The position numbers and the translations under genes are program-made. From Sphingomonas sp. AR_OL41 (lineage in GTDB: Bacteria > Pseudomonadota > Alphaproteobacteria > Sphingomonadales > Sphingomonadaceae): DNA of 64,000 nt. The notes under the pieces are model-generated. The model was given only the letters and a program-made list of their open reading frames with translations, ran no database searches and was not told where the DNA came from. The stretch spans positions 158,062-222,061 of the forward strand of contig NZ_JARYTI010000004.1 in assembly GCF_029911635.1 (NCBI RefSeq), given 5' to 3'. Of this stretch, positions 1 to 8,622 are shown one piece after another (positions within the stretch are counted from its first letter, which is position 1; every line of letters begins with the position of its first letter).

Positions 1-654
1 CGCTGCCTGCACGCGGCTGTCGACCGACAGCGCCAGCGCGGCACCGCGCACGGGATGGCTCAATTCCTTCTCGAACGCGCGCTCCATGCCGGCGCGTCCG
101 ATGACATTAGGATCGCTGTCGGTCGGCGCGACGTAACCGAGCACATGCGCCGCCAGCGTCGACTGGGGATAGAGCCGCTCGGCCTCCTGCGCAAAGACGA
201 TCGCCGGCTCGCCGATGACATGGACACGGTTGACCGTCGCCGGCGAGGCATGGCGATCGAGATAGGTAAACGGCACGTCGCGCGTCAGCTGGGCGTAATA
301 ATAATCCTCGCTCTGCCCCGGCATCGCTTCGGCGAGCTGGCGCGCGATCTCGTGACGGTCGCCGATCACCTCGTGCGGATGGATGCCGATCGTCCAGGCC
401 GCGATCGTGCGCGCGAGTGGCGACCCGTTGCGATCGACGATGTCGCCACGCTGCATCAGCCCGCCGGACAAGGTCGCGGCGTTGGCCGGCGTGCCGAGCA
501 GACCGAGCATCGCGATTCGCGCCGTCACCAGCAGGAAGCCGGCGCCGATCAGCAGCATCAGCATCATCAACCGCACATGCGCGACGGCGACCAGCGCCTG
601 GCGCTGGCCGCCCATGCGGCGTTGCGGCTGGGGCAGCGCGATCATCGCGGTCAC
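1..654 (-). CDS. ftsI: FtsI, division-specific peptidoglycan transpeptidase (PBP3), N-terminal part, cut by window edge
   Basis: This is the N-terminal 218 residues of the septal transpeptidase; the catalytic domain lies beyond base 1. The reading frame shows a basic cytoplasmic N-terminus, one membrane segment at about residues 25-45, then a PBP dimerisation domain with ARIAMLGL, RGDIVDRNG and the late LSVDSRVQ signature. FtsI crosslinks septal peptidoglycan within the FtsQLB-FtsWI complex. The likely start is GTG at 654, overlapping the ftsL stop in a GTGA arrangement; ATG at 645 is an alternative. Position after mraZ-rsmH-ftsL fits the dcw cluster and makes the assignment secure. Confidence 0.9.
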   Translation of the reverse strand, partial: MTAMIALPQPQRRMGGQRQALVAVAHVRLMMLMLLIGAGFLLVTARIAMLGLLGTPANAATLSGGLMQRGDIVDRNGSPLARTIAAWTIGIHPHEVIGDRHEIARQLAEAMPGQSEDYYYAQLTRDVPFTYLDRHASPATVNRVHVIGEPAIVFAQEAERLYPQSTLAAHVLGYVAPTDSDPNVIGRAGMERAFEKELSHPVRGAALALSVDSRVQAA

Positions 655-1247
655 CGGGCGGCGCCTCCGGTCTCGGTGCGGGCGCTGCTCATCAGGTCGC
701 CGATGGTCGAGTCGCTGAGCAACTTGCGATCGAGCAGCGCCACCGCCTGCGCCTTGCTCCGCTGGACCGCGGCGGTGCGCACCTCGCCGACCGGTCCGGC
801 GAGGATCGGTTCAGGTGTTGCGGCGCGCGGCAGGATCCGCACCGTCGGCGTCACCGCCTGGACGGTGGCGAGCCCGGTCGGCCGCGACGGCACGACCAGC
901 GACGCCATCTGCGTCGTCGGCTGACCGGCGCCGGCCGGGAGCGGCTGCTGCTGGCGCAGGTCGAGGCTGGCGAGTGCCGCCTCGTCGCTGACATACTGGC
1001 CCGAAACCGGCGCGGTGAGGCGCAGCGTGTCGCCGTTCCACTGCTCGAGCTGGGCCAGGTTGGCGCGGGTGTCGAACTCGGTTTCCAGCGCGCGGATGTC
1101 GCGGTGCGCGGCGGCAATCAGCGCCGTCGTCTTGTCGAGTTTCTTGCGCTCGGCCGCGACCTGCAACGGCACCAGCAGGAAACCGAGCGCGACCGCGACA
1201 CTCGCGGCGAACCAGCCAAGACTCTTCCACGCATAAGCAAGCATCAC
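651..1247 (-). CDS. ftsL: FtsL-like cell division protein with long C-terminal extension
   Basis: A bitopic membrane protein: one hydrophobic segment at about residues 9-31 ([18 protein letters not shown]) followed by a charged, heptad-like helix (residues 32-62). That is the FtsL plan, whose periplasmic coiled coil pairs with FtsB and FtsQ. At 198 residues it is longer than the usual 100-120; the extra C-terminus is Pro/Ala/Thr-rich and looks disordered. GTG at 1247 or ATG at 1244 could start it; both touch the rsmH stop, and its own stop overlaps ftsI, so translation is probably coupled. Sequence similarity in this family is weak; the call leans on topology and position. Confidence 0.8.
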   Translation of the reverse strand: MMLAYAWKSLGWFAASVAVALGFLLVPLQVAAERKKLDKTTALIAAAHRDIRALETEFDTRANLAQLEQWNGDTLRLTAPVSGQYVSDEAALASLDLRQQQPLPAGAGQPTTQMASLVVPSRPTGLATVQAVTPTVRILPRAATPEPILAGPVGEVRTAAVQRSKAQAVALLDRKLLSDSTIGDLMSSARTETGGAAR

Positions 1248-2200
1248 ATCGCTCCCTCAAAAACCCATGCCGGCGCCGCGGTGCGCCGCGCCGTCCGCAA
1301 CGTCGCCGACCGCGCCCGCGGGTTGCGCGCGACCTCGGCGTCGCCGGCGCGCACCGCCTTGCCCACCTGTTCGAAACTCGGCGCGGCGAGCGCCACGACA
1401 TCGGGCAGATGCCGCGAGCCCGCCGGCGTCCCGCCACTGCGCTCGCGCAGGAAGCGCTTGACCATCCGGTCTTCCAGTGAGTGGAAGGTCACAATGGCAA
1501 GGCGACCACCCGGCGCGAGAATGCGCTCGGCGGCGGCGAGACCATCGGCCAGTTCGCCAAGCTCGCGGTTCACATGAATGCGGATTGCCTGGAAGGCGCG
1601 CGTTGCCGGGTCCTTCTTGTCGTGCGGCTTGTAGCCCAGCGCCTTGCGGATGACGCGCGCCAGCTCGCCGGTCCGCGTGATCGGCCGCGCCGCGACGATC
1701 GCCCGCGCGACGCGGCGCGAACGATGCTCCTCGCCATATTCGTACAGCACGTCGGCGATCACGCTTTCATCGGCGTGATTGACGAAGTCCGCGGCGCTCT
1801 CGCCCTCCTGGCTCATGCGCATGTCGAGCGGACCGTCCGACTGGAACGAAAAGCCGCGCTCGGCCTGGTCGAGCTGCATCGACGACACGCCGATATCCAT
1901 CGTCACGCCATCGACCGGCAGCGCGTCGCGCGCGGCGAGCTCGCTCTCCATTGCCGAGAAGGGCGTCGGCACCAGCGTCAGCGCGCCATCGCTTTCCGCA
2001 ACCAACGCCTGGCCGGCAGCGATCGCGTCGGGGTCGCGATCGAAAGCGAATACGCAGGCGCCAAGGGAGAGCAGCGCCCGCGTATAGCCCCCGGCGCCGA
2101 AGGTCGCATCGACATGGCGCTCGCCGGGGCAGATGGCGAGCGCATCGACGACTTCATCGAGCAAAACGGGGATATGCGGTTGGGTGACGGGATCGGTCAC
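1244..2200 (-). CDS. rsmH: RsmH, 16S rRNA (cytosine-1402 N4)-methyltransferase
   Basis: A SAM-dependent methyltransferase of 318 residues that modifies C1402 in the ribosomal P site. The N-terminus [13 protein letters not shown], the SAM loop [14 protein letters not shown], the motif [11 protein letters not shown] and the substrate region [18 protein letters not shown] are all typical of MraW/RsmH. An open frame continues upstream to 2308 inside mraZ, but the family N-terminus begins at GTG 2200, which overlaps the mraZ stop as GTGA. The gene is therefore translationally coupled to mraZ. The length is normal for the family. Confidence 0.97.
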   Translation of the reverse strand: MTDPVTQPHIPVLLDEVVDALAICPGERHVDATFGAGGYTRALLSLGACVFAFDRDPDAIAAGQALVAESDGALTLVPTPFSAMESELAARDALPVDGVTMDIGVSSMQLDQAERGFSFQSDGPLDMRMSQEGESAADFVNHADESVIADVLYEYGEEHRSRRVARAIVAARPITRTGELARVIRKALGYKPHDKKDPATRAFQAIRIHVNRELGELADGLAAAERILAPGGRLAIVTFHSLEDRMVKRFLRERSGGTPAGSRHLPDVVALAAPSFEQVGKAVRAGDAEVARNPRARSATLRTARRTAAPAWVFEGAM

Positions 2201-2733
2201 AGCACGATCCCCTTTTCTTCGAGCAGATATTCGAGGTTGTCGCGCATCGTGCCCGACGGCTGGGCGGCAAGCAGCGTTGCGGGGTCCCAGATCTCGAAAT
2301 GGTCCCACTGGCCATAGAAATAGGCGTATTTGCCGATCCCGGCCTTCTTCTTGTGGAAGCCGTGCATGATGAAACGACCACTGGGGTCGAACGGCAGGTC
2401 CTCGCCATTGGCGACGCGGCGCTTGTAGCCGTAATCGATCTCGCCATTGGTGTCGGCATGCGCGGCGTCCCGGGCATTGGCCCGCGCGTTGAGCTCGATT
2501 CCCCAGGGGAGGTCATAGCCGACCAGGCAGTCGCCCTGCGGGTGCACCGCGATGGTGACGCGCATGTCGCCCTCGGGCGAATTGGCGATGATGGTGTTGC
2601 GGAGCGAGGCAGGGATGGCAACGCGGAGCTTGTCATCGACAAGCTGCAACGCCGCTCCCTTGTAAATGCCCCTTGTCACTGCGCCGATCCCAATGGTCGC
2701 GGACACAACGAACCTGCCCCGAAAAGCGACCAT
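2197..2733 (-). CDS. mraZ: MraZ, transcriptional regulator of the division and cell-wall cluster
   Basis: MraZ is an AbrB-like DNA-binding protein that represses its own dcw operon. The frame holds two repeats of the fold, with the first conserved element degenerate here ([15 protein letters not shown] instead of the usual DxKGRxxIP) and a second [11 protein letters not shown]. The maximal frame is 178 residues from ATG 2733; an internal GTG at 2679 (VTRGIYKG) matches where most family members begin and would give 160 residues, so the start is uncertain. It is the first gene of the cluster, and candidate binding repeats lie upstream at 2803-2845. Confidence 0.9.
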   Translation of the reverse strand: MVAFRGRFVVSATIGIGAVTRGIYKGAALQLVDDKLRVAIPASLRNTIIANSPEGDMRVTIAVHPQGDCLVGYDLPWGIELNARANARDAAHADTNGEIDYGYKRRVANGEDLPFDPSGRFIMHGFHKKKAGIGKYAYFYGQWDHFEIWDPATLLAAQPSGTMRDNLEYLLEEKGIVL

Positions 2734-2802
2734 CGCCGCCTTCGAGCGCTGCTTTCACGCAGGCACGTTGAGTCTGCCCCTCAATATTGATGGGCGTAGC
2801 GC

Positions 2803-2845
2803 GGGAGGGTCAGGGACACAAGGGGATTAGCGGGGATTTTAGGGG
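2803..2845. promoter_or_regulatory. candidate MraZ operator: GGGG/GGGA repeats with 10-bp period
   Basis: On the plus strand GGGG occurs at 2822, 2832 and 2842, exactly 10 bp apart, with GGGA units at 2803 and 2813 in the same series one base out of register. MraZ is known to bind short G-rich direct repeats (TGGGN type) spaced by 5 bases near the dcw promoter. The array sits 70-110 bp upstream of the mraZ start. The repeats read on the strand opposite to mraZ transcription, so the match to the E. coli arrangement is not exact. Confidence 0.5.
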
Positions 2846-3018
2846 TTAGTTTACTATTAGCCTCTATTTCGGGCGGTTTTTGGGATCAGTATTTATACGT
2901 GTTCCCAGTCTGTTCGGCTTGTTGAAGGGCGAATCCCGCGCAAACCCGGGCGAATCCACGATCGTCCCGTGATTTCCCCAAGAATCCCCATGTTCGATTC
3001 TCTATGCTCGCGCGCGGA

Positions 3019-3318
3019 TCAGCGCGGCGGGTGCGGTGGCCGTCCGGCGCTGCCATTGTCGATTGGCGCGCTCGGCGCGACGCCCATATCGGCCAGCGGC
3101 TCGCTGGTCGCGGCGGCACCCGGCGCCGCCTGGTTGCCCGCGACGAGATTGGCGACGACATCGGGGCGCACTCCGCCGGCGACCGCAACCGGCCGATCGC
3201 GGTTCGCGGTGCTGTACACCGCGGCGGCGAATAAGATGAGCAGCAACACCGCAGCGAGGCCGATCATACCGACCTTGACGCGTTGCGACGTCTGGCCCTG
3301 GTCCTGTTCGATTATCAT
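3019..3318 (-). CDS. small single-pass membrane protein, unknown function
   Basis: I do not recognise a family. The 99-residue product has a short polar N-terminus (MIIEQDQGQTSQRVKVGM), one strong membrane segment (about residues 18-36, LLLILFAAAVYS region) and a Pro/Ala/Gly-rich tail that is probably periplasmic and disordered. An in-frame GTG/ATG-type start nine codons upstream (3345) is possible. It lies between the dcw promoter region and the CysK-like gene, both on the minus strand. The codon pattern is that of the neighbours, which supports a real gene. Confidence 0.6.
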   Translation of the reverse strand: MIIEQDQGQTSQRVKVGMIGLAAVLLLILFAAAVYSTANRDRPVAVAGGVRPDVVANLVAGNQAAPGAAATSEPLADMGVAPSAPIDNGSAGRPPHPPR

Positions 3319-3381
3319 CGTCACTGTGGCAGAAATGTAACGCATACCGATCGTCTTGTCGATGGCACGTCTCGGCGCGTG

Positions 3382-4374
3382 CTAATCACGCATGAGCCAT
3401 GGTGGGACGGTAAGGTTTTTTTGCTCAAGCCATGCCCGATTGTACAGCGTCGACAGGTAACGAAAGCCGGTATCGCACAGGATCGTCGCGACGCGCGCGC
3501 CGGGGCCGATCTGCCGCGCGAGGCGGATCGCACCGGCAACGTTGATGCCCGACGAGAGCCCGAGGCACAGTCCTTCTTCCGCAAGAAGTCGGCGGACCCA
3601 TTCGAGCCCCTCTTCGTCGGAGATGCGGAACTGCGTATCGATCGGCGCGCCCTCGAGATTGGCGGTGATGCGCCCTTGCCCGATCCCTTCCGCAACAGAA
3701 CTGCCCTCCGCCTTGAGCTCGCCACAAGCATAATAGGCATAAAGTGCTGCGCCGTGCGGATCGCTGAGCGCAATCGTGATCTTCTCGTCTTTGGCCTTGA
3801 GCCCGAGACCGACGCCCGCCAGCGTCCCGCCGGTGCCGACCGCGCAGGTGAAACCGTCGACCCGGCCATCGAGCTGGGTCCAGATTTCCTCCGCGGTACC
3901 GACGATATGGGCGCGGCGATTGGCGATATTATCGAACTGGTTGGCCCAGATCGCGCCCGGGGTTTCCTCGGCGATACGGCGCGAGGTGTGGACGAAATGC
4001 GCCGGGTTCGAATAGGGCGCCGCCGGCACCAGCACGAGCTCGGCACCGAGCGCGCGTAACGTGTCCATCTTCTCGCGGCTCTGCGTCTCGGGCATGACGA
4101 TGATCGTCTTGTAGCCCTTGGCATTGCCGACCAGCGCGAGGCCGATGCCGGTATTGCCCGCCGTCCCCTCGACGATCGTGCCGCCGGGCGCGAGCTGGCC
4201 GCGCGCCTCGGCATCCTCGACGATGAACAGGGCGGCGCGGTCCTTGACCGAGGCGCCGGGGTTGGCGAACTCGCACTTGCCGTAGATCTCGGCGCCGGCC
4301 GCCTCGCTTGGCCCCTTGAGCAGCACCAGCGGCGTGTTGCCAATCAATCCGAGACTGTTGTGAATCGTCGTCAT
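3382..4374 (-). CDS. CysK-like cysteine synthase family PLP enzyme
   Basis: A fold-type II PLP enzyme of 330 residues. LIGNTPLVLL, the PLP-lysine motif NPGASVKDRAA, the substrate loop EGTAGNTGIGLA and the phosphate loop GTGGTLAGV identify the cysteine synthase / cystathionine beta-synthase family, which joins O-acetylserine and sulfide. GIGQGR, used where classical CysK has GIGAG, points to a sub-family often annotated cysteine synthase A but not proven to be the main one. The start is taken at MTTIHNSLGLIGN (ATG 4374); the frame is open to 4434. It stands alone, and no sulfate-assimilation genes are nearby. Confidence 0.88.
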   Translation of the reverse strand: MTTIHNSLGLIGNTPLVLLKGPSEAAGAEIYGKCEFANPGASVKDRAALFIVEDAEARGQLAPGGTIVEGTAGNTGIGLALVGNAKGYKTIIVMPETQSREKMDTLRALGAELVLVPAAPYSNPAHFVHTSRRIAEETPGAIWANQFDNIANRRAHIVGTAEEIWTQLDGRVDGFTCAVGTGGTLAGVGLGLKAKDEKITIALSDPHGAALYAYYACGELKAEGSSVAEGIGQGRITANLEGAPIDTQFRISDEEGLEWVRRLLAEEGLCLGLSSGINVAGAIRLARQIGPGARVATILCDTGFRYLSTLYNRAWLEQKNLTVPPWLMRD

Positions 4375-4452
4375 CGCGGTGACATGGCCCGCAGCACCCG
4401 CCGGAGCAAGCAACCGCTGCTGCACCTCGCCCAAGCAGGCATTGCCACGCGA

Positions 4453-4695
4453 TCAGTCCTGCGTGGTGATATTGGACACCATGTTGGAAAGGTCGCTGGG
4501 CGCGGCGCCGTTTTCCGGCCCGGTGGCAGCCGTTTCGTTGGCGACAGGCGTCGGTGTCTGATTCGGCATCGCCGCGACGATATTGGCGATCGCGGTGGTA
4601 CGAATCGTTTCCTCGCTGTTGGCGCTCGCCGTCTGCTGGCTCGAACAACCGGTTGCCGCGAGCACGATTCCCAGACCCATCACCAAGCGCTTCAT
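4453..4695 (-). CDS. small lipoprotein, unknown function
   Basis: An 80-residue product with a clear lipoprotein signal: MKRLVMGLGIVLAATGC, with the lipobox ATGC giving a lipidated Cys near residue 17. The mature part is short, Thr/Ala/Pro-rich and of low complexity, so no domain can be assigned. A GGGGAG ribosome-binding site precedes ATG 4701/4695. The gene lies just upstream of the CysK-like gene on the same strand, with an 80-bp gap. Confidence 0.7.
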   Translation of the reverse strand: MKRLVMGLGIVLAATGCSSQQTASANSEETIRTTAIANIVAAMPNQTPTPVANETAATGPENGAAPSDLSNMVSNITTQD

Positions 4696-4861
4696 TCTCA
4701 TTCTCCCCACCATCCCGCTCGTGCGGGTCGCGCGCCGCCATCGCGCCAAGCGAGCGATAAACGACGGCGAAAGGATGCGATAGCCGCAAAGCCGCGCCGC
4801 GCGTCGATCCGCACCGTCTGCTGATCGCGGCTGGAAAGCGCCAGGCGCGCCCCGGCCACGC

Positions 4862-5866
4862 TCATCGCCACAGCGGATTCTCGACCCATGCCGGCGAATA
4901 CATATTGGCATATTGCGCCATGCGCGGCCGGTCGGCGCGGTTGGCGCTGGCACCGTGCGGCAGATCGTAGCGCCAGATGACAAGGTCGCCCGCCCCCGCC
5001 GGCACCGTGATCGCCTCCGCGCTCAGATCGACCATGCGCGGATCGGCATCGCCGAGCGCGTCGAGCCACGCCGCGATGCGGCGATGGAAACCCGGCACGA
5101 GTTGCAGCGCGCCCTGATCAGCCGCAGTGTCGGTCATGTAGAGAATGCCCTGCGTGCCGAACGGAATCGGCTGCACGACACTGACATCCCAGTGCAGATG
5201 CGGACCCGGGAACCGCTTGCCCGGAATCTCGGGCGGGTTGAAGCTCAGACGGTCGGTGCTCGACCACAGGTCGCTGCTGCCCCATAATTGCGCGAACGCC
5301 TTGTGCACCCGCGCCGAGCGCCGCACCACCTCCTGCGCGGGGTGCTGGAAATGCTGGATCATGATGCCGTTGGTGCGCGGCCCGTACCAGGTCGCGGGAT
5401 CGTCGGGCCGCGCATCGATCGTCCGCCACAGCAATGCCTCGAGATCGGCCGCCTGATCGCGGGTCAGCGCGCTGCGCAGCACGACATAGCCATGCTCGTC
5501 CCAATGCGCGAGATCGCGCGCATCGAGCACCGGCGCCATCGCGTCGATCGCCGCAAGCCGGTGGCGCGTCGCCTCGGGGACCGGCGCGCCGTCGAACCAG
5601 GCATTGTAGCGATCGATCAGATCGCCATCGGGTTCGCCGACCGTCTCGAAAACCCAGGCCTCGAACGCCGGATAGTCCGGCCGCGCCGCCATCAGATAGG
5701 TGCAGGTCTGTTCGATCCCGAGACCCAGCGCATCGAGCAGCATCCGGTCGGCCATCGCGCTTGGCGGCTTGTGCTGCGCCCGCCCGGTCCGCCGCGCCCA
5801 ATAATCCTCGATACCGCGAACATGCGCGAGCGACGAACGTGACGGGTGCGGAGCAAGGCTGGCCAT
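4862..5866 (-). CDS. phytanoyl-CoA dioxygenase (PhyH) family protein
   Basis: A non-heme Fe(II)/2-oxoglutarate oxygenase of 334 residues. The iron triad is visible as HLHWD (the HxD pair in PHLHWDVSV) and the distal His in DLPHGASAN, followed by the Arg expected to bind 2-oxoglutarate (NRADRPR). The N-terminal 100 residues are an extra helical part. PhyH enzymes hydroxylate lipids, amino acids or secondary metabolites; nothing in the neighbourhood fixes the substrate. The start at ATG 5866 leaves a 74-bp gap to the divergent polymerase gene, so both share one promoter region containing the LexA box. Confidence 0.85.
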   Translation of the reverse strand: MASLAPHPSRSSLAHVRGIEDYWARRTGRAQHKPPSAMADRMLLDALGLGIEQTCTYLMAARPDYPAFEAWVFETVGEPDGDLIDRYNAWFDGAPVPEATRHRLAAIDAMAPVLDARDLAHWDEHGYVVLRSALTRDQAADLEALLWRTIDARPDDPATWYGPRTNGIMIQHFQHPAQEVVRRSARVHKAFAQLWGSSDLWSSTDRLSFNPPEIPGKRFPGPHLHWDVSVVQPIPFGTQGILYMTDTAADQGALQLVPGFHRRIAAWLDALGDADPRMVDLSAEAITVPAGAGDLVIWRYDLPHGASANRADRPRMAQYANMYSPAWVENPLWR

Positions 5867-5920
5867 GCGCCCTTTTCGAACGGAAGGCGGCCGCTCGTCA
5901 ACCGCCTAGACCATCGCGTT

Positions 5921-5935
5921 GTTCGTGTTATGTTC
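5921..5935. promoter_or_regulatory. LexA (SOS) box of the alphaproteobacterial type
   Basis: The sequence GTTCGTGTTATGTTC is an exact GTTC-N7-GTTC direct repeat, the known LexA operator of alphaproteobacteria. It ends 5 bp before the ATG of the Y-family polymerase gene at 5941. LexA bound here would cover the transcription start and the initiation codon. Confidence 0.85.
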
Positions 5936-5940
5936 TAACA

Positions 5941-7239
5941 ATGTGCGACTCGCCGCCCCTGCCGCCTCGGCCGCTGCGCTGGCTATTCCTCGATCTCAAC
6001 AGCTATTTCGCCAGCGTCGAACAGCAGCTCGACCCGGCACTGCGCGGCAGGCCGGTGGTCGTCGCACCGGTCGACAGCGACACCACGGTGGCGATCGCCG
6101 CCTCTGTCGAGGCGAAGCGCTACGGCATCGGCACCGGCACGCCCGTTTGGGAGGCGCGCCGCCGGTGCCGCGACCTGATCGTAACCCCCGCGCGGCATGA
6201 GCGTTATGTCGAATTCCACGATGCGATCGTCGCCGAGATCTGGACGCACATCCCGGTAACGCGGGTTTGCTCGATCGACGAGGTGGCGTGCCGGCTGCTC
6301 GACAACGAGAATGGTCGCGATGCGGCAATCGCGCTCGCGCGCCGCATCAAGGCCGGGATTCGCGCCCATGTCGGCGACTGCCTCACCTCATCGGTCGGCA
6401 TCGCGCCCAACCGGCTGCTCGCCAAGCTTGCCTCCGACATGCAGAAACCGGACGGGCTGCTCGTGCTCGATGCCGAGCAGCTGCCGCAACGGCTGTACGA
6501 CCTCAACTTGCGCGACATTGCCGGGATCGGCGCGAAGATGGAGCGGCGGCTGGCACGCGACGGGGTCAACGACATCCGCCAGCTGTGCGAACGCCGACCG
6601 CGCGACGCCGGCACCGCCTGGGGCGGCACCGATGGCGATCGGCTGTGGTATCTGCTCCACGGCGTCGATCTGCCCGAAAAGCCGACGCAGAGTCGTACGA
6701 TCGGGCACAGCCATGTCCTCTCGCCCGGCAAGCGCGGCGTCGAGGCGGTGCGGCTGACCGCACGTCGCCTCGCCTTCAAGGCGGCGAGCCGGTTGCGACG
6801 CAAGGCCTATCGCTGCCGCCTGCTGATCCTCCATGCCCGCTTCGAGGACGACAAGTCGGGCTGGCGCGCCGCGCTGCGGCTGCCCGTCATGCAGGACAGC
6901 TTCGCCATCCTCGCCGCGCTCGACCGCCTGTTCCCGCGCCTCGTAGCGGCGGGTCGCGCGCGGCCGGGCGATTTCCAGATCCGCATGATCGGGGTGACGC
7001 TGGCCGAGATCGAGCCCGTCGCCGCCGAACAGCAATCGCTGTTCGCGCTGCTCGATCCCGACGACCCGCTGGCGCGCGAAACGCGCACGCTGGCGCTCAG
7101 TCGCGCGATGGATCGCATCAACCGGCGCTTCGGCCGCCACGCCGTCAGCCTCGGCCCGCTCCATGGCGGGCGAATCGATCGTGTCGGCACGAAGATTGCG
7201 TTCGGGCGCATCCCCGAGCTCGATGAATTTCACGAATGA
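5941..7239 (+). CDS. Y-family DNA polymerase (DinB/ImpB/UmuC superfamily)
   Basis: A translesion polymerase of 432 residues. The palm motif FLDLNSYFASVEQQLDP carries the first metal aspartate, and VCSIDEVACRLL carries the Asp-Glu pair, so both catalytic sites are intact. A helix-hairpin-helix (LRDIAGIGAKMERRL) and a little-finger domain follow. The frame is open to 5434, but ATG 5941 is the first start compatible with the family N-terminus. The gene is under a LexA box only 5 bp upstream, so it is probably DNA-damage induced and may have almost no 5' leader. It differs from classical Pol IV in its N-terminus and its SIDEV variant, so I leave out a symbol. Confidence 0.9.
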   Translation: MCDSPPLPPRPLRWLFLDLNSYFASVEQQLDPALRGRPVVVAPVDSDTTVAIAASVEAKRYGIGTGTPVWEARRRCRDLIVTPARHERYVEFHDAIVAEIWTHIPVTRVCSIDEVACRLLDNENGRDAAIALARRIKAGIRAHVGDCLTSSVGIAPNRLLAKLASDMQKPDGLLVLDAEQLPQRLYDLNLRDIAGIGAKMERRLARDGVNDIRQLCERRPRDAGTAWGGTDGDRLWYLLHGVDLPEKPTQSRTIGHSHVLSPGKRGVEAVRLTARRLAFKAASRLRRKAYRCRLLILHARFEDDKSGWRAALRLPVMQDSFAILAALDRLFPRLVAAGRARPGDFQIRMIGVTLAEIEPVAAEQQSLFALLDPDDPLARETRTLALSRAMDRINRRFGRHAVSLGPLHGGRIDRVGTKIAFGRIPELDEFHE

Positions 7240-7341
7240 GGGCAGCAGCATGAAGTTTCTGCTGCATCGCAGCGCTATGCGATGGTATGTGGAGACTACG
7301 GTCTTGACGGACGATGCTGCGTGCGCGAAGCAAATCGAACC

Positions 7342-7719
7342 ATGAAGAACCGTCTCCTCCCCGCCGCCGCCGTCGCGCTGCTCGCGCTGTCGGCCTGTAA
7401 GCAAAAAACCGAAGTCGTGTCTGCGACCGCGCCGGATCCGCAAGCCGAAGCACTGGCCAATCGGCCCAAGGTCGAACTGCCGCCGGCGATCACCGCGACG
7501 CGGACCTTCCGTTGCAAGGACCAGAGCCTCGCCACGGTCGATTTCTATGCCGGCAACAAGCAGGTCACGGTCAAGGTCGGCGATGCCACCATCCCGGTCA
7601 AGCTGACCGCCGAGAGCGATGGCGCGCCGTTCAAGGCCGATGGCTTCGTGCTCACCGGCACCCCGGCCGCGATCACGCTGACCTCGCCGGGCAAGCCCGA
7701 GCAAGCCTGCAAGGCCTGA
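7342..7719 (+). CDS. lipoprotein with MliC/PliC-like C-type lysozyme inhibitor domain (tentative)
   Basis: The N-terminus MKNRLLPAAAVALLALSAC is a lipoprotein signal with lipobox LSAC. The mature 105 residues include a region (about 55-125) with the spacing of an MliC-type beta barrel: TFRCKDQSLATVDFY, then alternating strands, GAPFKADGF and a closing Cys in EQACKA that could pair with the first Cys. MliC proteins protect the cell wall from host lysozyme at the outer membrane. The similarity is by eye only. An intrinsic terminator follows at 7768. Confidence 0.6.
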   Translation: MKNRLLPAAAVALLALSACKQKTEVVSATAPDPQAEALANRPKVELPPAITATRTFRCKDQSLATVDFYAGNKQVTVKVGDATIPVKLTAESDGAPFKADGFVLTGTPAAITLTSPGKPEQACKA

Positions 7720-7767
7720 TCCCGCTTCCCCGTCATTGCCCGGGCAATGGCGACCACCCCAATACAC

Positions 7768-7797
7768 GGGCCGGCGGCGCAATCCGCCGGCCCTTTT
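7768..7797 (+). terminator. intrinsic terminator after the MliC-like gene
   Basis: A perfect 10-bp stem, GGGCCGGCGG paired with CCGCCGGCCC around a 6-base loop, followed directly by TTTT. It lies about 50 bp after the stop at 7719 and before the ParA gene. Confidence 0.85.
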
Positions 7798-7867
7798 CGC
7801 GTCTGCGCGCTTGCCTCGCCCGCGCCGCTTGGGCACGATGCGCCGACCTGCTAGCGGAGCCGCGTCC

Positions 7868-8578
7868 TTGTCGACCATCGCGATCTACAGCCTCAAGGGC
7901 GGCGTCGGCAAAACCACGCTGACCGTCAATCTCGCCTGGGCCTCGGCGACGCTGTCGGCGCGGCGCACGTTGCTGTGGGATCTCGATCCGCAGGCCGCGA
8001 GCACCTTCATGCTGTCCGACGGCCGCGCGCGCGAGCCGGCACAGGCGATCTTCTCCAAGGATGTCGAGCCGACCAAGCTGATCCGCCCGACCGCGATCGA
8101 CCGGCTCGACCTGATCGGCGCCGACATGTCGCTGCGCGGGCTCGACCTGCTGTTTCACGAGCTCGACAAGAAGAAGCGACTGCAGAAACTGATCGAGACG
8201 ATCCACAAGGGCTATGACCGCGTCCTGCTCGATTGCCCGCCCGGGCTGACCGAGACCAGCGACCAGGTGATGCGCGCCGCCGATCTCGTCGTGGTGCCGG
8301 TCATCCCTTCCCCGCTCAGCGAACGCGCCTTTGCCGAGGTCGCCAAGCATCTCGGCAAGAAGCAGTTGCTGCCGGTCCATTCGATGGTCGATCGCCGCCG
8401 CAAGCTCCACGCCGAGGCCTTGGCGCGTCACCCCGATTGGCCGGTCATCCCGATGGCCAGCGTGGTCGAGACGATGGCGGCACGCCGCGCGCCGGTCGGC
8501 GCCTTCGCCGCTAAATCGGTCGGCGCGAGGGCCTTTGCCGATTTGTGGCAGGTGATCGAGAAACGCCTGGCGCAATGA
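7868..8578 (+). CDS. orphan ParA/Soj-family ATPase
   Basis: A deviant-Walker P-loop ATPase of 236 residues. TIAIYSLKGGVGKTTLTVN is the N-terminal deviant Walker A with its signature lysine, WDLDPQAAST is motif A', and LLDCPPGLTE is Walker B. ParA-type proteins position plasmids, chromosomes or protein complexes by nucleoid binding. No parB or parS is visible, so it is an orphan, possibly acting on a cargo other than DNA. The best start is TTG 7868 after GCGGAGC; ATG 7838 would add ten residues before the conserved domain. Confidence 0.88.
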   Translation: MSTIAIYSLKGGVGKTTLTVNLAWASATLSARRTLLWDLDPQAASTFMLSDGRAREPAQAIFSKDVEPTKLIRPTAIDRLDLIGADMSLRGLDLLFHELDKKKRLQKLIETIHKGYDRVLLDCPPGLTETSDQVMRAADLVVVPVIPSPLSERAFAEVAKHLGKKQLLPVHSMVDRRRKLHAEALARHPDWPVIPMASVVETMAARRAPVGAFAAKSVGARAFADLWQVIEKRLAQ

Positions 8579-8622
8579 CCGACGCTACGGCTTGTCGTCG
8601 CATCGTGGACAGCTGAAATCCG

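Noticed and set aside
2886..3188. Small minus-strand frame upstream of mraZ
   Set aside because: Arg-rich, overlaps the small membrane gene in another frame and has no ribosome-binding site.
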